Shown piece after piece: positions 27,411 to 40,348 of a DNA stretch of 64,000 bases. The notes under the pieces were generated by a model that worked only from the letters and a program-made list of their open reading frames with translations, was not told where the DNA came from and did no database searches. Both the position numbers and the translations under genes were made by a program. The stretch's first letter is position 1; every line of letters begins with the position of its first letter. The DNA is from Quillaja saponaria (lineage: Eukaryota; Streptophyta; Magnoliopsida; Fabales; Quillajaceae), in the NCBI GenBank assembly GCA_029379385.1, contig CM055611.1:3658001-3722000 (forward strand). Reading direction: 5' to 3'.

Positions 27411-27860
27411 CCCAAGGGGGTTATTATATGTTTTAATTTGGGAAAATATATGAAACATATGGTTTAGGGTATACCGGCCTAGAAGGTTTATCTGCCCAAA
27501 GGGGATAGACTTTTCGAAAGCTAGGATACTCCAATTTTGGTTTCATGGGTTGATCATGAGATCCTAATAGCATATATTGATTATGAGATCCTAATAACAT
27601 ATTTCATTCTCTGCCCAAAGGGGAGTTTGTAATGATGCACTTTGGATTCATGTAAAATAAATTATTATTCTTGACATTTAATACCCATTTTGATTGATGT
27701 ATTGCATTCTTGGCTTAGAAGGTTTATCTGCCCAAAGGGGATGAACTTTTTGAAATCTGGGATGCTCTCGTGTTTCGGTTTCATGGGTTGAAATAAGATC
27801 CTAATGGCATGTTGCATTCTCTGCCCAAAGGGGAGCTTGCAATGATGCGCCTTGGAATCA
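27411..27860 (+). repeat. Internal repeats with a TGCCCAAAGGGG-type motif
   Basis: The segment GAAGGTTTATCTGCCCAAAG is present at about 27482 and again about 236 bp later at about 27718, with matching downstream text ('gaactttttgaaa', 'ggtttcatgggttga', 'gatcctaat'). The motif CTGCCCAAAGGGG or a variant appears about five times between 27411 and 27830. It lies in the gag-side half of the copia element. Confidence 0.75.
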
Positions 27861-30800
27861 TGAAGAATAAGTTTATTTTATTAATTACTCTGATTTTTTG
27901 GCATGTTGCATTCTTTTATTTTGAATCATCATATTTGTTGTTAGCATTGATACTTAGAAATAAGTTTTTGGAAAATGAGAGAAATTTAATAGGGTAAGTC
28001 TTATCCATATCAAAATGTTTATCTCTTAACACCTCATGAGTGGTTTGTCGGAAACTGAGAGTGGCTTTTAAGTTTCTCATTTCAAACGTAGTTTTAGCAA
28101 GTACCTTTATGGTAAGTTGAAATATACTTATCATAAGAAATCTCAGGATGCTAAAAGGCATGGTAATGGTTAAAATCTAATGTGGGTGAGTCTAAGTTTG
28201 TCATGAAAATGGACCTAATGTGCTTCTAGTGAAGTACGAGAGGTTATGTGAAGGCATATTGCCTTATATTCATGTCTTGGTTATAAAACCAAGAAATGTG
28301 TTTAAAAGAAACCTAAGTGAATTAAAGTTAAAACATTGAGTCTAGAATGATGTCAAAGTGGATTCATTGGAGTAGTCTTTTCATGACTCGAAAGTCATTT
28401 TAAACATATAGGTGGAATTTGATTTTAATTTTCTCGCTGGACAAAATGGTCATTTTATTTTTGATCTGGGTAATTCTAAAGTTCAAATGCTTTAAATTTT
28501 AAAATTTTTGGTGGATGTGTTTAACTCCTCCAAATGTAATACTCCTCATTTCATACTAAGAAAATTTATTTCCAAAATATTTCTAATTAAAGAAAAATCT
28601 TAAATATTTTAGCATAAACATCTAGGTCAAATTTAAGGGAAAAAGTTGAAAATCTCATAAAGGATGTTATTTCCCTTACTTATTTTTGGAAAATTAAGGT
28701 TTTGGGTTAATTGCGTTAGGAGTAAATTGGACCAAAACAGTGAAAAATGGGAAAGCTAATAGTTCAAGTCCCTTAGAGATTTTTCAGCATAAATTTCAGT
28801 GAATTTTATTCCACCGATTGGCACGAATATATATATATATATAAATAATATATATATATAATATATATTATATATATTTATATTTGTTTTTATCACTTTC
28901 ATTGATGACTTTTCCCGTTTTGGTTTCTATACTTAATAAATAAAATTCTGATTGTCTTGAAAATTTTAAATTTTTTAAAATGAAGTTGAAATACAATTAT
29001 GGAAAGTTATTAAAGCTTTAAGGTTTGACCTTGGTGGTAGTATTATGGGAAACATAATATTGATAAACAACATATGGGATTTTTACCAAGTACTTACTTG
29101 AGTGTGGGTTTACAACCTATCATACAATGCCTGGTAGCCCTAAACAAAGTGTTGTGGCCGAAAGGCGTACTCATACCTTTAAGGAAATGATGTAAAATAT
29201 AATAAATATGTCAAACTTCCTTGAATACTTTTGGGGAGAAATCCCTATATTGGCTTGAACATCCTTAATGGGTTCCTAGTAAATCAGGATTTAAAATACA
29301 TTTTTGAGTTATAGACTAGGAGAAAATCTAGCTTGAACCTTTTTCATATCTAAGGTTGTCAAACTGAAATAAAATATATAACACAAATAAGAAGAAAATC
29401 GTCCTATTTTCTACTCACTGTTACTTTACTAGTTATTTATATCACTCTGAGGGAGATATGTTCTATCTACGTATGGAACCAAGATAGTAGTATCTCACAC
29501 TGCTAAATTCTTAGAATTTGATTAGTTGAGTTAGAAAGGTTTTCAACTACTAGTAAAGAAAGAAAAATAAATTTGTTACACTACACTTATATGTCTTGTC
29601 ACTAACCACATCACTTGCATATGTGGTGAGAATAGGTGATGGGGAGAAGTTAAGAATTATTGAAATTGCATCACCTATTCTCGTTAAAATTGTTGCATTT
29701 GTTTCTGATGTAGTTCCTTAACATTAGAATACAGTTGCACAAGCACCTGTCTCTAGCCTACTGTCGGGAATGTGGATTGATGCAGTGTGAGATGTGATAT
29801 AGTCCCTAATGAAGAATGGTGTATGGGAGTTGGTTGAACTTCTATGGTTTTCTATACTCATTGGGTGCAAGTGGATTTGTAAGATTAAGAAGAATTCAAA
29901 TGAGGAGATTAAGTGTTTCAAAGTAAACATTGTAATCGAGGATTTTTCACTCAAAAAGAATGTGTGCTTTTAGTGAGACTTTCTCTACTGTCTCAACTAA
30001 AATAATAATATAATAGATATATAAATAAAATTCTTATGGGTGATCATGACTTTGGTGACTCATTTATGAACCTTGAGTTGTTTCAGATGAATGTGAAAAC
30101 ATCTATCTTGAATGGAAACCTTATAAAGCATGTTTATGTGGTGAAGGTTTCAAATAGAATGGATGTAATAATATTACTTACAGATTTAACAAATCTATCA
30201 AATGGTCTCATACAAACATCTAATTAATGGTTATTGAAATTTTGATGAGGTAGTCACCTCTCTTAATTATGTTGAGAATAAGGTTGATAAATGAATATAC
30301 ATTAAGGTCAGTGGGAGATAGTTTATCATATTGATTTAGTGATACTGATTTAATGAATATACCTTAAAGTCAGTGGGAGTAAGTTTATTATAATTTATCA
30401 TATATCTTGCTCATTATCAATAGTGACGTTAAATTATATTGTGAGACAAAGTTGATGTTGTCTAAGCTTTTAGCATGAAGGATCTTAAGGAAACATATTT
30501 TGTTCTTGGTGTTGAGATACACCGGAATAGGTCTTACCGTTGTTAGGTTTTCCTTAGTAAACCTATATTGATATAGTATTGTATAGGTTCAATATGCATA
30601 AATGCAAGACTTGGAATGTGCCTGTAGTTAAGAGTGACAAGTTCAGTTTAAATTAGTGTCTCATTAATAAGTTTCAGAGAAAGTCCATGGAAATTGTGTT
30701 TTATGCTAGTGCAGTTGGAAGCTTGTATGCTTTGGTTTGTACTGGCTCTGATATTGCTTTTCCAGTAGGAGTTGTTGGCATAGTCAAACCCAGGATCAAA

Positions 30801-31991
30801 ATATAAGTTATGAAATATTTACAGAGAACCAAAGTTTTTATGCTAATAATAGAATGATTGATCACCTTAAATTAATTGGTTACTCTGATTTTGACTTTGC
30901 TAGTTGCAAAGATGATCTTAAATCCATTTCAGGATATATTTTCATGTTAACTTTGGGAGCTGTATCTGGAATTATTCCAAGTAAAAGCTTCTTTCACTAT
31001 ACAAGCATGGTATGTGGTTGAAGAACATGATAATTTATCTTTGTGTTATTGTCTCGATTTTTAAATGCTTAAGATCTACTGTAACAATAGTTCTACTATG
31101 TTCTTCTTAAAGAACAATAAGAGTTCTAGTGCATTAAGAGTCGATGACTAGGGATTTTGTGAAAAAAAATGAGAATTGTGTTTGAACATATTGATATAGT
31201 AAATTGTTGGCAGATTCTTTAACTAATGCACAATTAGGACTGGGGTTTTTAAAAGTCATGTTGATAACATGAATATTGTGAGTCTTTTAATGTTTTTGGT
31301 TAGTGAGAGTTTGCATTATTTTGTCCAAAGTTAGCATGTTATGTATGCTATTTTGTGACCCAAGTTTTATTTACATTTTTGTTGGATGGTGTGTTATGTT
31401 AATGAAAATAATAATTATTTTTATTGTTGTGATATGATTAATATTGTACGTGCACATATGGTTATATGATATGTCATTGTATTAAAATCTTAAGACTTGG
31501 TGTCTGTCTTAAGTATGACGATTTTGCCAATTTGGAGATATGTCTCAAAATGACACTGATTGGATATCTCGATATGGTTTTTGAGACTTAAAAGCTTAAA
31601 ATTAAGCTTACGTGATTTCTAGTACTTTTTGAAAGCATGCAGTTTTAATGAAATCACCTGGAGGACCGACAATGAAAATAGCATATGTTGATCACATTTG
31701 GATGTTATTTTCTTGCTACACTACCACGTCTAGATCCTATTGCAGATTAGGTTGTTGGTACTTGTAACCATGAATTGGTCTTGTGTCGTTTAAGTATGAT
31801 TGCCATGATTCGATGTTAATAACTTAATTGGGCTGAATTATTTGAAGTGCAGTCTCAGGACAAAAGTTTTTTTTTTTTTTTAAATTGTGGCCACATAAAA
31901 GTTATACCTTGTCATGATAGTTGTTTTCTAAAAAAATTGTTTTTTTTGAAAAAATTTTAAATCTACAATTAATGTTGCCTAAGTAGGAGAA

Positions 31992-32452
31992 TGTTAGAAA
32001 TTTTGTATGTGAATTGTCATTAATTATATGGTTTTGTTTTAATAATAAAACAAGCTTAAAGTTTGGTCTATTTGAGACATGCTGGTAAAAGCCTATATGA
32101 TTTATGTGATCATTTAGGATAGGGTTTAACCACACTTCTTATCTGATTATATGTAGATTGGTAGTAAGTGTAGGCTGAGTGACTTTAAGAGTCTTTAATG
32201 GGAGGAACTAGTAAGGTTTATCTGACGATAAATAAGCTAGGTTCCCTCTCATCTCTCAACATGCATATCTTGCCCTATTGAAAGCTGCCAGTAAATACAG
32301 AGAGTACAGAAAAGAAGACTCAGCTGTATATACATTCTAGTGAGGCTGCTTGTTTGAGGTTCTACATATCCGCTGCTATGGCTCAATCAGGTACGCAGAA
32401 TTTATTATTAATGTGTTCTAATTCATGTATGAGATCCTGTATAATTATTACA
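31992..32452 (+). repeat. 3' LTR of the copia element
   Basis: 461 bp, TGTTAGAAATTTTG to ATTATTACA. It is preceded by AAGTAGGAGAA. It directly abuts the first bases of the TRIM-like LTR that starts at 32454. Confidence 0.88.
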
Positions 32453-32929
32453 ATGTAATGATAAAAACTCTACCAATTTCACCTTCATTAAAACTTTACT
32501 TTTTTTCCCATAATTACACTTAGACTTATATTCTTAGGTCTTATCCTCGTAATACTGAACCGCTACTACTTTAGATTGGAGTTTTGAACCAATAGCCATG
32601 CAAGGCCATTCATAATCGTTTGATTGATTGCATGGCTATTCATAATCCTTTGATTGATTATCTTGTAAGAGTTTCTCAGATTATTTAGTGGATCATAGAG
32701 GATATCAAAATTATGGTCTTTTATGTTCCATTCCAATTATTTGCTAATTAGCCGATTCTTATCATTTTACTTGAAATTAAGGTAAATTTTACATTGATTT
32801 GTTTTCTTATGAACATGAAATGACAATTGTAATTTAATTATGAGATGTTGTCAAAATATTGATTTCATCTAAAATTATGGTTAATGGGTGCATGTTTTAA
32901 ATTTTCTATACAAATTTTCTAATTTGGCA

Positions 32930-33319
32930 TTATGCCTATTTGATATAATTTGACATACCACCATAATGGCCTAATGAAATGACAATAAATGTCAAATTCG
33001 GTCTAATTTGGGCAATTATGGCCTAATGAGCAAATGGGCCTAGTTTGGCCAAATGGAGCTAACCATTTCAGCCTAATTTGGCCAAATGACAATAATGATT
33101 TTGGCTTCAGCATAATGAGCAATTTCACCTAATTCGGCCAAATGACAGTGGTTAATTATGGCCAATTTGGCTTAATTTGGAAAAATGATAGTGGCCAATT
33201 AATTCGGCCTAATTTGGTTAAAGTGGTCAATTCTGTTAATTTAGCCTAATTTGACCAAACGTCAGTGGCCAATTCGGCCTAATTTAGCCAAATGAAGATA
33301 TGGTAAATTTGACCCATTT
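32930..33319 (+). repeat. GGCC/ATTGG-rich degenerate array, left part of copy 1
   Basis: Loose repeats of units such as GGCCTAATTTGGCCAAATGA and GTGGCCAATTCGGCCTAATT. They are built on the palindromic core TTTGGCCAAA, with irregular spacing of roughly 20-50 bp. The array continues at 44185-44380 after the LARD insertion, and its inverted counterpart occupies 53290-53752 and 60316-60640. Confidence 0.8.
33315..33319. repeat. Target site duplication CATTT, left
   Basis: CATTT directly left of TGTCACACC; its partner is CATTT at 44180-44184, directly right of GGTTATAACA. It proves that 33320-44179 inserted as one unit. Confidence 0.88.
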
Positions 33320-36300
33320 TGTCACACCCCTCAAGGAGGCATGACTAGCTGGAAGAATGGTAACTAAACCTCCGTAACCCTGACTCAAATAACAAAATGA
33401 CCATGACTCTTGACTAACCAATGAATAAAACCAAGAATTTTTAAAACCAAAAAATAAGAGTTTGTTGACTTAAATAAATCGCAACTTACTGACAAATTTA
33501 GTAGGTTCATTGCAATATGAAATATGCCTTAAAATACAAACCTGTAGACTTTTTTCTTACGCAACTCAACACAAAGACAATAAGGAGCTCAACTCCATTC
33601 ACATCTTTAACAAGACAAATACTAGAATATTATTTCATACCAAATTTGACACCCACAGTTCTAATGTGCCAGCAAACTTTCACCCTTAACTGTAAGTCTG
33701 AGATCCTGAAAATATCGTGCCACACTCATTCGGCAAGTCCTAAGCTTGGCGACGTCATGAACCAAACTCCTGTCACAAAAAAAATATCTACGAGAGAGGG
33801 GTGAGTCCTATGGACTCCGTGAGTTGAAAATCATACCCAAAGGGTACTAGCATCACACAATATAAGTGTGTAACACATAGATAGTAACATTATGTAATAT
33901 TGTTCATATAATATTTCACATGACACGTATAAGTGGTAAGTTTCACAAATTCACAATTTATATGACACATAGGATCAAAATTTAAATCAGAACAATAATA
34001 TCACGCAAAGTAATCAAAGGGCCAACGAGAGACCTAGCCCCGCACAACATTTTCACCCCTACCGGGCATTTATGAGCCTGCATAACAAATTGATCTCCGT
34101 ATACAATCCATCACACTGGGGTTGAGCACTCAAATTAAAAAAAAAAAAAAAAAAGTTATCAGAATCATAATTTTCTTATGATTTTAAATCAGAACATCCT
34201 AGGTGCACTTGGATTTTTAATTCTAGAGATAAAATCACTTTTCAGAAAAATGCCCATTTGTTGGCCTTTATCAACCACAACCAATGTCTAACAAAGCAAT
34301 TAATGTCAAACAAACATAATTTAAATAAATTACAAAAATGCTCTACTTGCTTATTTTCCATATATCACGTATATTCAAATAAACATATAATTACACATAC
34401 TAATCTAATCCCTAAAGGCAGCAATTAACCACTCACCCGTAACTGATTTCATTCGTCACTCACACTTGCGTCCACAGGTCGTATCAGGGTCCATGTTAGA
34501 ATCAGGAACTGAAAATTCATATTCTCAAATAATACTTAGTCCATAAACGTTATTGTTATAATCCTTTAATTACTAAGCTTATATCTCAACTTGTATAAGT
34601 TTCTTTATGTAAGTTTTTCTTTAAGCTATTACATGTCCATTTATATGAATTCAACTTTATACGATAAAGTTAATAATGAAGAGACATTTTAAATGTCTTG
34701 ACAATGCATAGGACAGAAGGAAACTATTAGCAAAGATAGAAAGTATTAGTGAGTTAGAGATATTGAAACTGTCCAAACTTGGGGATTTGGACCAGTGTCC
34801 ACTTTAACGATCATATCTTTCTCTAGAAAATTCCGAATCTAGTTTCGTAAAATTTTAAAAAATACTAGACACTTGTAGCTTCATAATGGTATATCATTTT
34901 TAATTTTACATTTGTGTATCAATACAGTTTATTCTTTGAAGTTGCATCAAATTCTATAAAACGCTGGATTTTGACAACTTTGACCTTACCTTTGTTAATT
35001 GAACATAACTTTATCTAGAAAAAATGAAATCCAATTCCATTTATTAGGATTATTAATAGACAAGTATATCTATCTTTATTATTTAGAAACATTTCCTAAA
35101 ATTTTCATGAACTCACTCAATTCCTTACATGAAACAAAAACAGGGAACTACAAATCCTACCTAACCTAGTAAAAGTCTAACAGCTATAACTCACAACATA
35201 TATAGAACCAAGCTAAGAAATTCTGTATAAAAAATTTCAAGTGTATAAGCTACATTTTATTTCTTGAACTCTTAATTTAATTCAATCCCGAAGACACTCG
35301 AAATACCGAATTTATATTACCCATGAAATTTGTCCCTGCATCCTATCCTCAACCCTTAAACTCTTAATTTCCAACACTTCAACTACAACTAATCACCCTT
35401 TGTTCATACCTCTCGTCCATTTTCATTAAATCCTTAGCTCATAACATTAGCCTATAATTCTTGACTCTTTGATTATAAACTTTTTATTCAAATTTCTATA
35501 GCAAATAACAACCAAGAATTAAATTTACTAAGTTTTACTCATAGTTTAACTAATCTTTTTATAGACATTTTATCAAACATCTTGAATGCATGATTCCCTT
35601 TCATTGGTATGTGTATGTACATTATATCTATACATACCCAAACTAGTTAACACAATTTAATTAATTGTCACGTTACTTATTCCAACATCAAACATGAAAT
35701 TGGTTTAGTTAATCAAAGTACCCCTAAATCTTGGCTTATACTTAAATTCAACACTACTACAATTTACTTCAACTTTTCTTTTCCCTTTAAGTTCTACATT
35801 TAATTCCTTATTACTAATCCCTAATATTTCTTATAATCATTTCAGCTTCAATCTTCCTAGTTGTTTTGCTATTATTCTGCTGCTTGTTTGCTACTTTGTT
35901 GTCTTAATTACATAACATATATTGGCCTAAAGGAATTAGTAAATTTTAAGACCTCCAAGTCTACTAAGTTTCATTTCTCCATAAGATAGACCAAACACAA
36001 TTGATAAAAAAAAAAAACCTACAAACAACTACACTTGAGAAAATGATATATATAAGAATGACAAAGGTTAAGACCCAGAGCTAAGTGCTTAACCAATAAA
36101 TTATCTTTCTATAATACCTCTTGTATGGCATTGAAACCCATTTTCTCTGACAAAACCCAGGATGGAAAATGAACATACAGGTACAAATTGAATGGTAGCA
36201 ACTGCTGATAATTTGAGTGGTAAGTGCACAAGACTTCCACATACAGAGGACATGCCAATAGTAGTAGCCATGAATGTATTGTAAGCTCAACAACTTATCA

Positions 36301-37090
36301 GTCCGTTGCATCCATAAAATTCCCCCAACTATGATAGAGCTTGAAGGCTTCACGCAAAACAAAGGAGGCAAAGCAAACTCTCATGGGCAGAACCAAAAGA
36401 ATTCATGCTCAAAGAAACAGGGCTCACCTACAGCCAACGTGAGGCTGTCCAAATCTACCCTCAACCCATCCTTTCTCTACTAAAGCTAAAGGAATTGGAG
36501 GCTGCACACTCACGGCTTGCTTAGGAATTTCTCTTCGGCTAGAAAGATTTCAAGGAACGTTCAAGAAGGGAAGGAGATGACAACTGGGAAAATAAGGCTA
36601 AAGAAAAAAAAACAGAGTCGGTGTGATAAGGAAGAAAGAGTAGATCAAGATAGAATAAGGAAGAGAGAACTAAAATATAAGAAAATCAAATTCAAAAAGT
36701 TATTGCTTTAGAAAAATTTACACTTGTTTCCTAACTTATTATATTTACACCTTAGCTTCACTTAATAATAAAATTTACACAAAACTCCATTTTAATCAAT
36801 TTATTTTAAAATGTAAATTAATACCTTGCATCAAGACTCCAAATTTTTTATTTTTTTACATTATTCGGGTCATGGGGAGTTATAACAATATCCCGAAACG
36901 TATGTTAAGTTATTAGGTTCTATGATATTTAATTACACTGTTACGTATTTAATTTATTTATGTATTTGTCATTTTATAACTAAAGTTTTACACATCATCT
37001 CTAGAACTCGATTATTATGTTACCAGGTTGTGAGGGTTATAACAACATATGAATATTCTATAATGTACATTAAATTATTAGGTTATAACA
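33320..37090 (-). repeat. 3' LTR of the LARD-like element (copy B)
   Basis: 3771 bp. By eye it matches 40349-44179 closely along its whole length with scattered substitutions and small indels. Reading frames inside it (for instance around 36274-36483, repeated at 43268-43660) are shared only because the LTRs are copies. Confidence 0.88.
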
Positions 37091-37113
37091 GTCTGCCCCC
37101 CTTAAAAGAAATT
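37091..37113 (-). other. Polypurine tract of the LARD-like element
   Basis: The minus strand reads TTTTAAGGGGGGCAGAC immediately before the LTR start TGTTATAACC. A little farther upstream is GGGACGAATTTC, a phrase familiar from the 3' ends of plant Gypsy elements. It primes plus-strand DNA synthesis. Confidence 0.8.
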
Positions 37114-40100
37114 CGTCCCTAAATTTCAACAATAAAAAGGGTACGAATAGATTATTTACCTAATTTAGATGTAGGTATTGTTGTTTCAATATAGTTATGG
37201 TTTTCCCACGTGGTTTCTTTTTTCTTAATATTATTACTTAATAATTTTCGCTAAAAGATTTACAGTCTTCTCTATTTATACTTGTCACTGATTAGTTTTT
37301 AGACATTATATTTCTTATCCAATTTTACTTCATTGATTCATAATACATGAGACTTTGCTCATTCACTTATACGCTAACATAAATTAAATAAACATAATTA
37401 AATTAACTGTCTAAATTAGATAGTTGAAATTAAATGTCAAGAACTGTTAGTCTGCTTCTTTTAAAACACTAAACTTAATATTTTATTATTATGCTAATGT
37501 TCGGGATCATATCATGTTTCTCATTTAAAATTCAACTAATTCGGATAATTAACTCTAGTTACTTTCAATTTTGAACTGTTTTCCTTAGCTGACAAACCAA
37601 CATCTACGTATTTCTTAATTTTCATATTTCCTCTAAAGGATATAAATATATCTTTTCTATATACATAAATTTAAATATATCACAAGGTGTATAAATATCT
37701 TTTAATATGTATACATGTTTTAAAGGTCAAATTTGTTGGTTCAAAGACTTGATATATTCAGGATTTATCTTTTATATATATATATATTACAATGGAGTCA
37801 TTAACGAATCTAATAAATCTTTTTAGCTGACCCCTTGAACTATAAATAAAATCACTACAAGTTCATATAACAATTGGTTGTACACAGGCTAGTGATACAT
37901 ATCGTTTACTGGAATGAAATTAATTGATATTAGTAATACCGTTTATTCAACAATACAGCTAAAGGAACAAAATTTTGAATTACATTGTACCCATCTTTAC
38001 TAGGTTTTATTATTTACTATTTTATTTTCTAATTATCCTTTTAATTAAGAAGGAAAAGAAAATACCAACTATATCATCGAGATTTGGTTATTCCATTAGG
38101 AAGGATGTCGCTTCCTTTATCACTAAAATTATTTGAACTGAATATCAAAATCCAATGTCAATTTTAAATTTCTTGTATGTGTACATTTTATATCCAACTA
38201 GGTATAACGTTAATTTATTTTATCTATCCTTATCCTTAATCAAAACTTACATCGTATTATTCTAAGTTCATAGTTTGATATCCGAATAAAACAAATGGTT
38301 AAGTTTACGATCTATATACGTTCTAATTGTACATACAAAATCATCTATATACATATATTGAATCTTATTTACTTTAATTCACAATATTCATTGATTAAAT
38401 GTCTTTTATGCTCATGTTATTTATTACTACCTCTAAACACACATACTGTTATTCATTAATCTTATTAATAAAAAAATTCATTGTTATAACACTCTACTAG
38501 TAAAATAATCGATACTATTAACAAATTTCCTCTTCGGATAATAATTATTATAACAGGTGTTGGTAAAATTGATTTGGCCGTTATAAACTGAATTAAACAA
38601 GAGTACTTGAACTTAACAGAAAGCTTCAAATCCCTATACAAATTCTATGCCTCTTAGATTTAACTTTTTATAAGTATTAAAACATACCCATTCGACTCAA
38701 TAAATTTCAAACTTTAAACACATTTTATCACAATTCATACTTAAAGAATTTTGTATAAAACTTGTTTTTCCCTAAATTGTTTGCAACACCACACAAATAT
38801 TTCTCATATTACTCTTTACTTCTTGTTCTGACGATTTACGAGAGTTAATGAAACCTTACTTAATTCAAAAAACATGACTAAAATCTCGTTATATTTCATT
38901 GATTATAGAAAATAATTTTCAGGACGTTACTCCTTACTTCATGGTATTGCAAGTGTGAAAGAAAGAGTTTGAATCTTTATAACTGATCAAATAAATTAAT
39001 AATATTAGGAAAAGGAACAATTCATATGTTATTAGTCATTACAAAACCAGAACAAAACAAGACGTTTAGTAAAGACTTGTTTAATTTTAACCCACAAGCA
39101 GATTCAGTTTAACTCACTACTAAATTACTACTTTATACTACTCTTACGCCACGTTATATAATTAATAATTACTTAACTCCCCTATCTGCATAGGGTCACA
39201 TCCTAAAACCACACACAGCTAATCCAAGTCATTTACAATAGTATACAGGTCTTAAATAAAAACTATACTAGAAAACCTAAACACTTGTATTCTCCTGAAA
39301 CCATACAGTAACAAGTGTCAAAGTGTCTTACCCTCTCAGTTCCATAAGGCACACATAAAAATTGTAGATTTAGATTATTTTATACACAAAATTAAGGTAA
39401 TCTAGATTTTGTTCTTTTCTTTTAATTGAGAAGTGTATTATTTCCAAGATTCAATATTTAATATCAAAATTAGCTTGCAAGGTTGACATAAAAAAAAAAC
39501 TTTTCATGATTTTTAAGACGAAGACTTGAGAGAAAATAGATAAGCTAGATGTGTATATATTTTTTCATGATTCATTTCACCATAAAATAAACAGGTTTGA
39601 AGTGGGTTTCTTTCAATAATTCCTAACCACACACAAACTTGAGATAATTTAGACTTTAGTTCTTTATTGTTTTAGTCATTGAGTGTGTTGTTTCTAGGCA
39701 TCGATATTCAATATCAAGATTGGTTTGCAAATTTAATGGTGAAAAGGAAATCTTTCGTATCTCTTGGAAGGAAGGGAACAGACTACACATGTATGTGCAT
39801 TTCCACGGTTCGTTCCTCTATGATAGTACATAGGTTTAAGATGGGTTCTTCAAAAGTTCATAGCATAGGTCCATTAAGTATCTTTTCTCTTTTGCTTTCT
39901 ATTATTATTACAAAAATTTTAAATATGTTAACCTCATAAATGGCTAGTTAATTTGTTGAACTAAAATGAAGAGTTTGCCTTTTACAAAAGCTATTGTTAC
40001 TAAATTGAGATTTCAGTTAAATCACCTGTATTCTTCTACGATCTGAATTTCGTGTCAACGACACCTGAGAACTGATTAATTCCTGATCAAAGCCAATATT

Positions 40101-40318
40101 TCATTATCTCATATGACTCATAACACGACAACCACATGTTATTGTGTCTAAGTAGACACAATTGAATTTAAGGCCTATTTATCATATAAGGTCAAGAATA
40201 GCACATTGGAGGATCATAGCTTGAAGTGTCAGGATGAATTAGAACGTATCACTAAGTCTACATATGCCCCGGGTAACGTATGCAAACCAAGCAACAACGT
40301 TCTATATTTGCAGTCACG
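37114..40318 (-). other. Non-coding internal domain of the LARD-like element
   Basis: About 3.2 kb, very AT-rich on average, with stops in all frames at short intervals. No gag, protease, integrase or reverse transcriptase motif was seen on either strand. The longest reading (39679-39939, plus) starts at a non-ATG codon and has no family features. Confidence 0.75.
39393..39880. repeat. Diverged tandem duplication (~255 bp) in the LARD interior
   Basis: Two adjacent segments share the order 'taat(c/t)tagatt/act', 'ttctttt', 'attgag', 'gtgt(a/g)tt(a/g)ttt', 'atattcaatatcaagattgg(t)ttgcaa', then 'gt(a/t)tgtatat/tgcatttcc(a/g)'. The first begins near 39393 and the second near 39648. Divergence is strong, so this is an old duplication. 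Confidence 0.55.
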
Positions 40319-40348
40319 GACCTTTAAGCTCAGGCTTTAATACTAACT
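40319..40348 (-). other. Decayed initiator-Met tRNA primer binding site of the LARD-like element
   Basis: The minus strand after the 5' LTR reads TTAGTATTAAAGCC. The usual plant primer site is TTGGTATCAGAGCC. The three differences are all G-to-A or C-to-T, the pattern left by deamination of methylated cytosines. Confidence 0.65.

Larger units (their letters stand above)
25732..32452 (+). mobile_element. Decayed Ty1-copia LTR retrotransposon
   Basis: Direct LTRs at 25732-26194 and 31992-32452 both begin TGTTAGAAATTTT. The 3' LTR ends TTACA and the 5' LTR ends TTATA. The sequence right after the 5' LTR contains TGGTATCAAAGACTAATC, matching an initiator-Met tRNA primer site, and AAGTAGGAGAA precedes the 3' LTR as a polypurine tract. 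Broken plus-strand coding remnants follow the copia order. Integrase is near 29090-29240 (PGSPKQSVVAERR, YFWGE). Reverse transcriptase is near 29790-30130 (IGCKWICKIKKNSNEEIK, LFQMNVKTSILNGNL). The RT end and RNase H lie near 30470-31010 (MKDLKETYFVLGVEIHRN, YASAVGSLYALVCTGSDIAF). Many stops and frameshifts make it non-functional. Flanking pentamers GTGTA (25727-25731) and ATGTA (32453-32457) are a near-perfect target duplication. Confidence 0.88.

Noticed and set aside
28827..28870. Long AT tract as a promoter or matrix-attachment site
   Set aside because: Simple (AT)n expansion inside a decayed copia element; nothing else supports a regulatory role.
36274..36483. Open frame that also recurs at 43268-43660
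   Set aside because: The recurrence could suggest a conserved protein, but both lie at the same place in the two LTRs of one element, so the match is just LTR identity.
39679..39939. 86-codon open frame in the LARD interior
   Set aside because: Starts at a non-ATG codon, opposite to the element's orientation, with no recognisable features.
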